Made by a program: the position numbers and the translations under genes. The notes under the pieces are model-generated. The model was not told where the DNA came from, searched no databases, and saw only the letters and a list, made by a program, of their open reading frames with translations. Shown here one piece after another: positions 23,572 to 34,764 of a stretch of DNA of 64,000 nt; position 1 is the first letter of the stretch, and every line of letters starts with the position of its first letter. The DNA is from Siphonodentalium dalli (taxonomy: Eukaryota > Mollusca > Scaphopoda > Gadilida > Siphonodentaliidae): the NCBI GenBank assembly GCA_032622095.1, contig CP136061.1, forward strand, positions 259,626,077 to 259,690,076, given 5' to 3'.

Positions 23572-24297
23572 AAATTAGAATCCATCATTACACCATGCAG
23601 CCAACAGTTATTTGGGAAATGTTTTGAAAATTTACAGGCATGTTTGGGATCACCTCTAGATGGGAGCTATTGCATTTCGAATGAAAACATGGCCGCTGGT
23701 AGCCATCTTGGATTTGACTCTTTGCATCACAAAATTCTTTGGCACACCTTACAGGCCACATCCCTCATCCAGTTGTCACCAAACTTTGTATTGATGTATG
23801 GGGTGACCTCTAGATGGGAGCTTACCATTTTTCCCGAATTCTGTTAAACAAGACAGTCGATGACTATGGAGTGATCACCCGACTTCAAAGACGGAGAAGA
23901 CTTGGACTCTGAAGACTACAATAGTCAGTACTTGTCAAACTCACTTTAAAACAAATAGTTATAAACAGGGACATACTAGGCAGGCTTCAGAGGGTGTTCA
24001 ACTTGAAATTTCTAACTGCAAACCCCTGACTTATAGCCAGTCGACTCCCAACTGAAATAAACTATATATTTTACAACTGGTACTTTCAAGCTCTCAAACT
24101 GTTGGAAATTTCCAACATGGCATCCCTAATAAAAGTTAGAAATATTCTAAATGTGGCCATTTGTTGGGTCTAATTACAACAGATATTCCACGAAATACCC
24201 AAGTTGGGGGGTCAAAACCAGAAGACCCCCCCCCCCCCATTTGCCACCCCACACCAATTAAGTGGTTCTAAACTCAACTTATAAATCAACCCATAAG
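23572..24297. other. Old repeat unit, then no recognisable feature
   Basis: To about 23850 this is another unit of the GGGAGCTTACC repeat. The rest is anonymous and includes a 13-base C run near 24225. Confidence 0.4.
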
Positions 24298-24602
24298 TTA
24301 ACCCTTTACCCAACAGAACGGCCCTGTGCCAATGCATTCTCTTATATAAAAAAATGGTGTTAAAAAAAGATTTTTTTTAGGCCAATGCATTCTCTTATAT
24401 ATGCGAGGCGACCTATGGTCGACTCGCATATATAAGAGAATGCATTGGCACAGGGCATAACTGTAACCATCACAATGTGGTCAATGAGCCGGTTCCAATG
24501 ATATCCATATTTGTATGGTTTTATTGAGACAGACCCAAGATAATTTAGGCTGTTGCAGCTTTATTTGGCCGTTTTTGGCCGGTTTGTTGGGTAAAGGGTT
24601 AA
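24298..24602. mobile_element. TTAA MITE family A, copy 6, internally deleted
   Basis: Left TTAACCCTTTACCCAACA, right TTGGGTAAAGGGTTAA. The first palindrome stops after TCTCTTATATA and joins the spacer directly, so one palindrome arm and its loop are missing. The second palindrome (24383-24455) is complete. Confidence 0.88.
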
Positions 24603-26277
24603 CAGTCCATACATATGGGGAAAATCTCCTATATCTGCCCCAATTTGAACAAAATGTAAAACACAATCTATGAGATGCATTGATCTAGTAATTTCAAAGG
24701 GTATATTTTAGGAGCTGAAGTGAATTAGTTACAAAATTATTAATTATCAGCATTGCACCACTGATAATTGTTTCTTGAAATTATCAGCATAATAAATAAC
24801 ACATATCATTAGATGAAAACGAGTTAATAGCCCATATAAATAATATTGTAACATCTGTCAGGTATAAAAGGGCATAGAACAAACACATGGGAATTAGGCT
24901 CTTTTCAATTGAAGTGAATGACACAGATAATCATTCTCCCCCTATTTTCCTTATTTGTTTATCAGTGTCAGATAACATCATCTGTAATTTACTAATTACC
25001 ACCACATAGCACATGAGAGAGAGGGTGTAATGTGTTGACTTATTAAGCTTGTTGTTGATAGTGAAAGCCATGACTTGTCAAAGAAATTCAGTTTCAAAGG
25101 AAATGTGAAATAACAAGGTAATAGGGGTGTTTGACCCTTCAAATGGCAAAGATAATCTGTCTGTTCCTGATTTTTCACCCAGACCTTGGACTGATTTCAA
25201 CCAAATTTGTTGTGATGAATCGGGGTACCCCCGTGGATGTTATGTGGATGTTATTGTGGCAATAGTTTTGAAAATTTTATTTGAAAACAAAAATTTAATT
25301 CACATGTTTAAAAAAGTAGAATTGTTTTACTATTTGAAAAAAAAAGATTTTCACTGGTTTTTTTTGGTTACTCGAGCAAGTATTTAAATCTAAAAGAATT
25401 TTGTTTGTTTGAGTTATGTCCCTGGCTCCACCAACATTTGACCCAGTGACCTCATTTGAACAGATCTGAACCCCAGTCACCCAAGGACCCTTCATACAAA
25501 ATATTAACCCAATCGGCCCAATGGTACATAAGTTGTTTTAAGAATATACATATTGAGGCAAAGAGTTATGGCCCTGGCTTAGCAACTATTTGACCCAGTT
25601 GAACAAATCTGAATGTGAGTCACCCAGGGAACATCCACACCAAATATAAACCCCATTCGATGTTACGGTTCCAGAGAAGATGTTTAAAGAATTGTTGACA
25701 GATGGATGGATGGACAGACGAGTAGTGATGACTATACATGTAGCTCCACTGGAGAATTCATCTCAGGTGAGCTAAAAACATGGCTGTCAGTTGCCATCTT
25801 GGATTTTACTCTTTGTATGACTAAATCCTTTAGTCACGTCTCTCATCCGATCATCACCAAATTTCATATGAAACTTTGGAGTGACCTCCAGATGGGAGCT
25901 TGAAATTTTCCATATGGCCATATGGTCCCCTCCATTTAGTACCATGTGCCTTACTTACTGAGTCATCGGGACGGGAACTTAAAATATTGCCAAGCATAGT
26001 GTTGTGTAGAGGAGACATTGCAACATATATAGCCCGTGTATTTTGTGTCCAGCAGTATTGCGTGAACGATTCTTTTGACAAATATGTTTTAAGCCGTTTT
26101 TTGCTCTTATCCTCATTTGACTTTTCCAAAAGGCCTCTGGTCTACCTGCCGGCATCTCACTTTGACTTGTTTTTGTCATTCTGGTGTGCCAGGTTTGGTG
26201 TTCAATACGTCTGGACAACGTGTTACCTGGTCAGACACCCACTTAGCAAATATTGCTTACACATATGGCCATATTCC
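24603..26277. other. Anonymous sequence with two degenerate repeats
   Basis: The interval 25400-25700 holds two units around GTTATGTCCCTGGCT / GTTATGGCCCTGGCT with GACCCAGT, similar in style to the 11.7-kb repeat. 25780-25910 is a unit of the GGGAGCTTACC repeat. Overlapping frames at 25854-26367 on both strands match no protein I know. Confidence 0.4.
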
Positions 26278-26735
26278 ACGGTGGGGAATCACATGGTTTT
26301 GAGGTTGGTGAGTACCACGCATTCCAAATGTGCAAACGCACAAACACATAATATACCTGTATTTTGACTGTTTTGAGCATATGCTAGTTTATTTTTAAAA
26401 CAAGTTGTTACGTTATTTGTTCGGAAATACTCAGTAGATTTCTATAACATTCTGACCAAAGTTGCCAGTCGGAGGTTTGTGGAATAAACCAGTCCATACA
26501 TCTAGGAGAATCCTTTGACTGACAACTTTGGTCAGAATGTTAGAACAAACTATTGTGAGTTTGGACACAAATGAGGGATCAGCTTGTTTGAAAAATAGTA
26601 TAGCATAATCTCGTAGCTGCCAAAATATAATGTATTAATATATCATATTTTATTACCATTTTCCTTGTTTCTGGTCGCGTTTGCAAATGCCTCAGCCATT
26701 TTGATTGCGTGGTACTCATCAACTTGAAAGCCATA
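26278..26735. mobile_element. GGTGGGGAATCA palindromic element, copy 2
   Basis: Left end CACGGTGGGGAATCACATGG. The internal hairpin with AACATTCTGACCAAAGTTG lies at 26448-26545. The right end is decayed (GTGGTACTCATCAACTTG). It sits inside the GGGAGCTTACC repeat, so it is younger than that repeat. Confidence 0.7.
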
Positions 26736-26936
26736 GTGTATTTGGCATATTGGATTTCGCATTTGAATTAATCGGCACATTTATTAGAGAAATATTTTGA
26801 TAAATTTACAGACATGTTCAGGATTACTTCTAGATGGGAGTTATCAAATTTGCATGATATTCGATCATTATCATAGCTGCATGCCATCTTGGATTTTACT
26901 CTTTGCATCACTAAATTCTTGGCATAAAGTAATGCC

Positions 26937-27136
26937 CTAAATAATCGACTCCTTAACCACAGCAGAATTATGCGTAACTGTTCATGATTTAGTCGGAAAT
27001 ATGGCTTGTTGCCATTCATCGGAAAGCTCTCACTGAGAGCTTTCCGATGAATGACAACAAGCCATATTTCCGACTAAATCCTGAAAAGTTACCCATAATT
27101 CTGTGGTTAAGGAGTCGATTATTTAGGGCATTACTG
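26937..27136. mobile_element. Full-length palindrome MITE (CAGTAATGC family), copy 3
   Basis: The right end GGGCATTACTG is followed by TA. The left tip is decayed to AAGTAATGCCC. The arms match copies 1 and 2; one arm lacks three bases (TTCTGTGG versus TTCTGCTGTGG). Confidence 0.8.
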
Positions 27137-29062
27137 TACACTGCTGACAACAGTATTTATCCAATTAATCCCAAACTACATATGGCTCTTTTGGTTGACC
27201 TCTGGACACTAACATTTAACTTTTAAAGACACCCCTTAAACGCCATGTTGTCGCTAGAGACATATAAAGATTCTGGATACCATATATAACTGTCATCGCC
27301 ATGCAAACATACAATTAAGGGCACATAATCTCCGAAAAAGTGGCTTTTTCAAAAATAAATTTAAGAGGGTAGCGGAAAAATAATGACCACTTTCGGAAAA
27401 CAGTGTGTGAGCATCTTTGAGACGACGATTGACATTTGACAGGAAAATCTGCTAGTGACATCAAGAGGGAAGAATCTCATCAAATAAAATTGTCAGATTC
27501 CCCAAAGAAGAGTAACCAGGAAAGTGGTGATAGGGATTAAAGGCACAGATGGCGTTGGTTGCAGAAATATTCATATTTGTTCAAATCGCCATCTACAGAA
27601 GGAATAATAAAATATATATAGTTCTGTTCATATGCCAAACATAATCAGTGTGTAAATAGTATATTGTCGTCAAGATGTATGATGGTGTACGTAAACAAGA
27701 ACTAGCTCGTGTTACAGAAGTTTTGCTTCTGTTTACATAACACAGCTCAATTCTATTGGTTAATCACACACAAATGATATAACCGCTCTTTATTATTTCC
27801 ATATCAGGAAAACAGTAACAAATAACGCTCTTTATATTTACCCCGATCTAAACAAAAGCCAGGTAACGTAACGTTTTTTGCTTTTGTTTACATAACAAAG
27901 GAAACACATTTGACAATAACATACTGTTTATGCCATATTTCTGATTGGTATAAGAACAAATTATGTCTATATTTTACCATTCTTTCTGTTTATGGTGGTT
28001 TTTGGCGAAGGTGAATATTTTAACAGCATACCCACCTCCAACGCCGCCCATATCTTTAAGGGGGTGTGTATTTTACTTAATGCCCGACACAACATGAATT
28101 GTAAAATTATCAAAAATAGCTTCACATTTATAGTCGGATTCCTTATGTCATTGTGCATTTTTGGTTTGTTAAAAGCGATCTGAAAACGGATTATGTATGC
28201 CCAGTAGGTGTGTTTTCAGGATTGACTTGTTTCCATTCTTGAATTTTGGCGGGTCGTCCTAAATCGGTGTCAACATAATTTAGAGAGCGTTTCGTATTTA
28301 TAGAAAACGATAGATGGTGCCATCGGGTGTATGGTGATCGGTGCGATTTGAAACTTCTCCAAACTACTAGATATCACAGTTACATGTATTTTTGAAAATT
28401 TTGATGTGATCGGCTCATTTTTGTTGGCTACAGTTGTGATCAAAATTTAACACTGAGCCCTATGGAGATTATAGTAGTTTGGATAAATGGGGCCATTTTG
28501 CGTATGACGATATACGCGTACTGATATTCCTAAAAAATACTAAGTATGAAACACAGACGTACAATGTAGTTTTAAAAAGAATGGATGTGATCAGATGATT
28601 CTTGCTGGCCACAGTTGCGATCAAAATTTAACACTTAACCCTATGGAGAATTTTGTGTTATGCTCAAACGTTGATTGTAATAACACTTATTGGCAATCGT
28701 GCGCAACTATATATGTAGACTAACACTCGTGTTTGACCCACTGTAACTATCCGTGAGTTAATAGAAGCAATATATGATATAGTTATGCCTCAAGATACAG
28801 TAACTGGCAAAAGTAAGTGTCGAATGGTTTTGTAATATCGATAATATGCAGCATGTTGACTCAAACGAATATAGTCACAACAAGACTGTTCACGATGTGA
28901 TTACATATTATATTAGTGTTTTATTTGATACTTGTCTGTCTTGGTGTCCACTGACTAGTTTTTAAAACCACATCGTTGATCATAACGGGATGTAGTGTCA
29001 CAAATACATAGGTATAGATGGTAGTTGTTCGTTGTCATTAACTCAATCGTTGTCATCGGAGT
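27137..29062. other. No gene recognised; degenerate direct repeats
   Basis: Two blocks around GATCAAAATTTAACACT (28437 and 28619) repeat at about 180 bp. Two similar GTTTACATAAC blocks lie near 27730 and 27887. The 63-codon overlapping frames at 27967-28183 are unlikely to be real. Confidence 0.4.
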
Positions 29063-29341
29063 CTACCCCACATGCACTGAGAGAATATGTGTTTTCGCAT
29101 GATTTGTGCTACTGATAAATGGACATTTCGGTGCAGCTGAGATCTTTACTATAACGGTATACTGCTTTGATTTCACACTTCCCATGCCAGTTACATTGGC
29201 CAACTTCAGTACAGCGACTGAAACCCAATATTCACCATCAATATTCTGACCGCTTCGTGTATAGCTGTGAAAATCAAGCAAATTCGAATTTCCACTAAAG
29301 TAGAGCTTAATGAGTAAAATAGATATCAACCATAGTTGCAT
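29063..29341 (-). CDS. Unrecognised open frame with signal-peptide-like start
   Basis: Minus-strand frame from ATG at 29341 to TAG at 29063, 92 codons. The first 17 residues (MQLWLISILLIKLYFSG) are hydrophobic with a small residue at the end, as in a secretion signal, and there is one NVTG glycosylation sequon. The rest shows no motif I recognise. It could be an exon of a secreted protein gene or chance. No neighbouring exon with matching splice sites could be shown. Confidence 0.22.
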   Translation of the reverse strand: MQLWLISILLIKLYFSGNSNLLDFHSYTRSGQNIDGEYWVSVAVLKLANVTGMGSVKSKQYTVIVKISAAPKCPFISSTNHAKTHILSVHVG

Positions 29342-30834
29342 TTTCCTGCAAATTCCGAATATGTGCCTAGTAACTGTTACTAAGGAGCTATCGGGACCGG
29401 TGGCAAGTCTCCCGATCGTATAATGATCAGTGGCCTATGCAGAACATGGCTGCATATTTTTAGACATACATGTGCCCAACTTTGAACAAAACCAGCACCA
29501 TGTAATTAGACACTGACCTACTTAAGGCAATACCAATGAATGATTAGTACACCATTGTGGCATTTGGTTACCAACCATTGCTAACCTTAAATAAGACATC
29601 TGGTTCACTTTGACAGCCAGGTATATCTCAAATTTCACATTTGGGTATTAACTGCATCGGAAACGCAAACGTTGACCCTATTTCAGCAACAATTGCAATT
29701 TCCAGTGAATTCCCGGTAATTTCCTAGACTAAGGTTCTCGATCTTATAATGATCAATGGCCCATGGGGCACCAACATGTACAGTTTCATATCTGTGTCAC
29801 CATCTGAACATAACCAATATCATCCAACTATAGACACTATCTAATTTATGGGGAAATACCACGGCCCAGAGTGTTGATCGGTTCAAAGCCAAGTATATTA
29901 TTGGGGGAGAACGATCCATTAAGTCTAAGTCGATGGTTTGTTCACAACAGATGGAATCATGATGCATTATGAAGGATGATGGAAGGGTCCCCTCAACTAT
30001 GTTCTTCGACACAGTATTGTCCCCGCACTGTGTCACTTGCATCTTACTATGTTGTACTATATATAATGGAGAAAATGTTTTCTTTATCGTCAGATGAACA
30101 TAATTTAAACTCCAAATTTTTATAAACCCGACCGGGAATTATAGAACAACCATATATATATATGCCCAGTAATATTTAGCAATACATATGGACATGATAA
30201 CATTGTTTAACATTTTTAAACAATACCACCCTATCCACATGCATGACTAAACATATCATTGGCATGGATGAGTTGTTGTAGTTGTTACATTGATGCTGGT
30301 CGGGTTTCTCCAAATTTAATACTAAAACAGAATGATCCATAATCTACGGTGGCTGGTTTAGGACATGGGGAAATTGTTTATTTATTTAAAATACACAACC
30401 CCTTCCCTGAATATTGCCTACGAAACTAGCTATCTTACGTTAAACTGCGCTATACAATACACAAACCCCGTCCCTGAATATTATCTACAAATCTAGTTCT
30501 CTCACATGTACCTATTGCATATTGTGCATATAACACGTGTTATGTGTATATATGTATACATTTTTAGAAATGTAACTTGTTGAGAATGTACAACAAACGC
30601 ATGACTCTTCCCTGAACTGATATAAATTGTACATCATGTAACATCACACTGTTTCACTCTCAATATTTAGTTTAACTTGTAAATATATCGATAGATATGA
30701 CTTGTGATTGAGATGGTATACCGTATAAATTAGCCTTTCTAAATCTTACTTCATTTAAACATGCACACCACAAGTATATTGATGAGAGCTGCTAAACGAA
30801 AACAAACTGATGCCTTTAATTTTTTGCCTGGGCG
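29342..30834. other. No gene recognised; degenerate direct repeats
   Basis: The interval 29400-29560 resembles 29735-29880 (TATAATGATCA, TGGCC). Near 30390-30500 the phrase CCCTGAATATT with TACACAA repeats at about 75 bp. No coding support. Confidence 0.35.
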
Positions 30835-30966
30835 ATGATGGGAAGACGGCCATAAGGTCAAATCACCGCCCGGATTCTGTGTGTACACTGTATTTGTATT
30901 TCTATTGTTTACCTTGTATTTTATATGTACATGCTTTATCCAATAAATTATTCATTCATTCATTTG
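30835..30966. mobile_element. Possible 3' tail of a non-LTR retrotransposon
   Basis: The block GATGATGGGAAGACGG to CCAATAAATTATTCATTC contains AATAAA and ends in an ATTC microsatellite. Such tails are common at LINE 3' ends. No coding remnant is attached, so the call is tentative. Confidence 0.3.
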
Positions 30967-32498
30967 AGTAAATTGTCAAACTCTCTATAGGGTCCAACAT
31001 TAGTTTTGTTCGCAACTGTTGTACTGTACCCGCAGAGACTTATCTGACGACACCATTCTCAAAAATATATGTCAGAGTCATACATGACATATGTGCATAA
31101 TTTCAACTCGCATAATTCGTGAAAAGGCTAATCATGTTAGTTAATACCTGTATAATCAGGAAACGCTCTTTAAATTTTTTAACATGTCCAAACAATTTGT
31201 TTCCACTAAAATGTCAGACTGGAAACAAATAGACTCTGAAAGTAGACCGCCATATTTGATACTTTTGTTAATTTCAACTCGCACAGTCCACCAGAAGGTT
31301 AGTTATGAGGATTAATATTTCTATAATAAGTAAACGCTCTTTAAATTCAAAAAACTGTCCAAAAACACTTTTTTTGTAATACAATTTCAACTGGACACAG
31401 GTAAACTCTGAAAGTAGACACGCTAATGATAAATAACCCGTTCGCATGTCGTTTTAGACAATCTGAAATTGCGCGACCGTTGTTTTCGACCAAAGGAATC
31501 TGACTTGTGAAATCAGCTAGGGTGGGGGTAGGGTTAGCTTTTCTGCGATATCCTTACCAAAAATCGATGTATCGAAGTTTTGTTTGTGGCATATGATCAA
31601 GATATCCTTGTAGATTGTTCATGTTCGTCTATATGTGATGAAGCTGATTTTAAGAATATACAATACCTTAATATTTGGGAAAGAAAATTGAAAATGCAGT
31701 CATAAATACAATTCATCTGATGATTTTATGATATAATTCCATATTAAGATATGTAATTAAGTAATTTGTGGCAAGATCTCTCAATGTTTTGCGATTTCCA
31801 TAAACAAAGAAAGCCACTTACCGAACTTGCTATGCGTAATAGCATGTTTTTTTATTACCAGGTGGACGGGGAAAAAATAGAGGGGTACACAATCAAAAGC
31901 CTCACAAAAACCTGTTTGCACTAAAATATCAAGCTGGAAACAGGTAGATTCTGAAAATAGACACACTGGTGGTATAGAAACCGTTCTCACATCGCTTTTA
32001 ACATTCCGAAAACGCGCGACCATTTTTTTCGACATAAGGAATCCGACTATTATCTGATGAGAAATATGTTGTTTATACTGGTAGCCACAATTAGGATATT
32101 TTCTTACTTTTTGTCAAACTTTTGAAACATAGAAGGAGAATACTGGCCATACGGATGAGTCCAATTCTATGTCAATACACTGCGGTGAATCGCAACAATA
32201 TACCTGATGAAAACCAGGGTGATTCTGTTAAATACAACATCAACACATACCAGTAGATGAAAACTTGTTTTTATTAAATTAAAATTATTTTACAAAATGT
32301 ACATTTGATTATCGCACACATGTGGAATAATAAACACAAATATCACCATATTTGAAACAACATGGTTGATACTTGATTTTGGATTTATATATCACATGGT
32401 CTATTCTGCCATGTAAATCTACCAGCATGAAAGAATCTTGATACATATATTTGAGGCATGTATATGAGGAGTATTGTAACTAATTCTTGTGAGACCAC
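30967..32498. repeat. Degenerate direct repeats around AACGCTCTTTAAATT
   Basis: Blocks near 31120-31260, 31290-31510 and 31780-32050 share AAACGCTCTTTAAATT, CTCTGAAAGTAGAC and GCGCGACC. These are old, diverged units of about 170-500 bp. The frame at 31781-32035 is a by-product. Confidence 0.5.
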
Positions 32499-32955
32499 AT
32501 AACCCTTTACCCAACAAACCGGCCAAAAACACCCAAATAAAGCTTCAACAGCCTAAAATATCTTCGGTCTGTCTCAATAACACCATACAAATATGGATAT
32601 CATTGGAACCGGTTCATTGACCACATTGTGATGGTTGCAGTTATGCCCTGTGCCAATGCATTCTCTTATATATGCGAGTCGACCATAGGTCGCCTCGCAT
32701 ATATAAGAGAATGCATTGGCCTCTTTTTTTTTAACACTTTTTACCATTTTTTCTTACATTCTTTAACAATTTTATAAATTTTTCTTACATTTTTTAACAA
32801 TTTGTATAATATTTTTCTACATTCTTTGACAATTTTATCATTTTTAATGTGTGTTAAGCCAATGCATTCTCTTATATATGCGAGGCGACCTATGGTCGAT
32901 CACATATATAAGAGAATGCATTGGCACTGGGCCGTTCTGTTGGGTAAAGGGTTAA
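32499..32955. mobile_element. TTAA MITE family A, copy 7, long spacer
   Basis: The left target site is decayed to ATAA before CCCTTTACCCAACA; the right end is TTGGGTAAAGGGTTAA. Palindromes lie at 32650-32720 and 32859-32930. The AT-rich spacer is lengthened by repeated TTCTTACATTCTTTAACAAT-like units. Confidence 0.87.
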
Positions 32956-33016
32956 GTCAAGCAACATTGAACTTGGTTCCAGCTTGGATGGGTGGTCAAA
33001 AGTCACATGGAGTTAC

Positions 33017-33420
33017 CAAGCCTAGATATAGTTTGTCTGACATTTGCAGAATGAGGTCCCCAGTTGACGAATTTGGTGATGCTAGCCCAATATGCAGGAT
33101 AGCATCACTAAATTCACCTTCATCTGTTATGGGAGTCCTACATGTAGGTTCAAACTGAAGTTCCCCAGTTGAAGTTGATGATGCTGACCCACTATTCACC
33201 TTGATTATGTAATTTATAATCGTGAATATTAGGGGATATAGAAACTGAACAGAAGGGAAAAGCAACTTTTAAAATAAACTAAGAATATGAGGCCTAAGTA
33301 GAATGAGGTCCCCAGATAGTGAATTCGGTGATGCTACCCCACTGTGCAGGTAGCATCACTAAATTCACCCTCTGGGGACCTCATTCAGCAAATGTCAGAA
33401 ACACTATATCCAGGCTTATG
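33017..33420. mobile_element. Palindromic MITE, GAGGTCCCCAGAG family, copies 4 and 5
   Basis: Copy 4 (33017-33135) is diverged. Copy 5 (33288-33420) is nearly perfect, with AGAATGAGGTCCCCAGA and CTCTGGGGACCTCATTC arms. Confidence 0.75.
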
Positions 33421-33425
33421 TGTTA

Positions 33426-33743
33426 CCGCTGCTCTCAAGTAATTGACTTGAAAAGGGAGGGTGAAACCCTGGTAATGACTGCAGTATTACCGGTAGTCTA
33501 CGGTATCCACAGAGGTAACAAGACCGTCACTGTGGTGATACTGTGGTCTATTAGCGGATCTTGTTAAGTTACACAGATATAAAGGAGAATCACTGAACTT
33601 GATGTTCATGTCTGCATGTGTAATGCCAATCTATGTGGCCTGACATCAGGCAATGCGTGTAGTTTATAATTTGACAGCCAAAACAATGTCGGCAACTACC
33701 GGGGTGACACCACGTTATACATGTAGGTGGTCAATTACTTTAA
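33426..33743. mobile_element. TA-flanked MITE with CCGCT..AGCGG ends (family F), copy 1
   Basis: Left end TA|CCGCTGCTCTCAAG; the body ends GGTCAATTACTTTAA. Its right tip is replaced by the next element at TTAA 33740. Compared with copies at 58320 and 61837, it has a TACATGTA (33718-33725) inside GTGACACCACGTTA..GGTGG. Confidence 0.75.
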
Positions 33744-34055
33744 AGGGGTGCTGTACACTAAATCCGGCCATTTTTAGGACCATCTCCTATTATACTCAGA
33801 ATATATGCTAGAAATGAATGAATTTGAGCCATGGATGACCCTCATTTACTTTATGAACGATGTCAAACAACATAGTAATTATAATGAAAATTAATTAATG
33901 ACTAATGACCATGTTCTTTGCATTATTCATAAGAGAACATGAGTGTATTTTGCACTAACCCATGGCTCAAACCCTTTCATTTGTTGCATATATTCTGTTG
34001 AGTATAGAAAGAGATGGTCCCATAAATGGCCGGATTTAGTGTACAGTACCTTTAA
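33740..34055. mobile_element. TTAA palindromic MITE (CTGTACACTAAATCCGGCC), copy 1
   Basis: The ends TTAAAGGGGTGCTGTACAC and GTGTACAGTACCTTTAA are inverted, and further inner arms (TTGAGCCATGG / CCATGGCTCAAA) make almost the whole element a stem. The right-hand TTAA is shared with the next element. A second copy is at 35410. Confidence 0.85.
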
Positions 34056-34477
34056 CCCTTTCAGTGCCAGGTCCGATTTTTGTATCAACCCATATACCCT
34101 GTGCCAATGCATTCTTTTATATATGCGAGTCGACCATAGGTCGCCTCGCATATATAAGAGAATGCATTGGCCTAACAATTTTTCATCATTTGTTATTATT
34201 TTTTACAATTTTTTACAATTTTAATAATTTTTTCTTATATTCTTTAACAGACTTATTTTGTAGGTTTAGTGCCAGGGAATCTTATGTTTTTCATGGGCAT
34301 CAAAATTATTACTATGAATACTTGGTGATAGTTTTGAGTTATAACAGGCCCCTAAGGTTTTAACCAGTTTGTTTTTAAATTCGCTATAGCATGCTTAAGC
34401 ACACCCAAAAAATTCAATCCAAAAAAAAAAAAATTAGGGCCGATGTGATCGCCCCCCCCTGGCACTAAAAGAGTTAA
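34052..34477. mobile_element. TTAA MITE family B, copy 2
   Basis: The ends are TTAACCCTTTCAGTGCCAGG and CCTGGCACTAAAAGAGTTAA. One shared palindrome lies at 34099-34171. Its inner right part holds an extra half end (GTTTAGTGCCAGGG near 34264), suggesting an internal duplication. Confidence 0.85.
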
Positions 34478-34680
34478 GGATAGCTGTATCATCAATAAAT
34501 CCCTTAGGTTCCCTCCCCGATATCTCCCCAAGTCACACTCCCTCATGAACAGATGATGCATTCATTCTCAGTTCAATCATAAAGAACTGAAACATTTATC
34601 AAAATGGACATTGATTGCCATGGATCGATCGGTTGTGGTCCGCCCAATCAAGACTCGTCCATAATTGGAGAAGTGTGGCA

Positions 34681-34764
34681 TCAGGTTTTCATGGCATGTA
34701 AGTGCACAGTGGCTAGTCGCTCGATATCATGAAGACTTAGTGCTGATACACCCTTTTCCACTTC
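34681..34764 (-). CDS. UBL4A: UBL4A exon 4, terminal
   Basis: The acceptor CTTCTTGTTTCAG is followed by GAAGTGG in phase 0. The exon encodes the helix SLHDIERLATVHLHAMKT and TGA. This DDIERLA-like block is the most characteristic part of the BAG6-tethering domain. The frame stays open upstream through the intron for another 70 codons; that stretch is intronic. No clear AATAAA was seen in the next 150 bases. Confidence 0.93.
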   Translation of the reverse strand, partial: EVEKGVSALSLHDIERLATVHLHAMKT

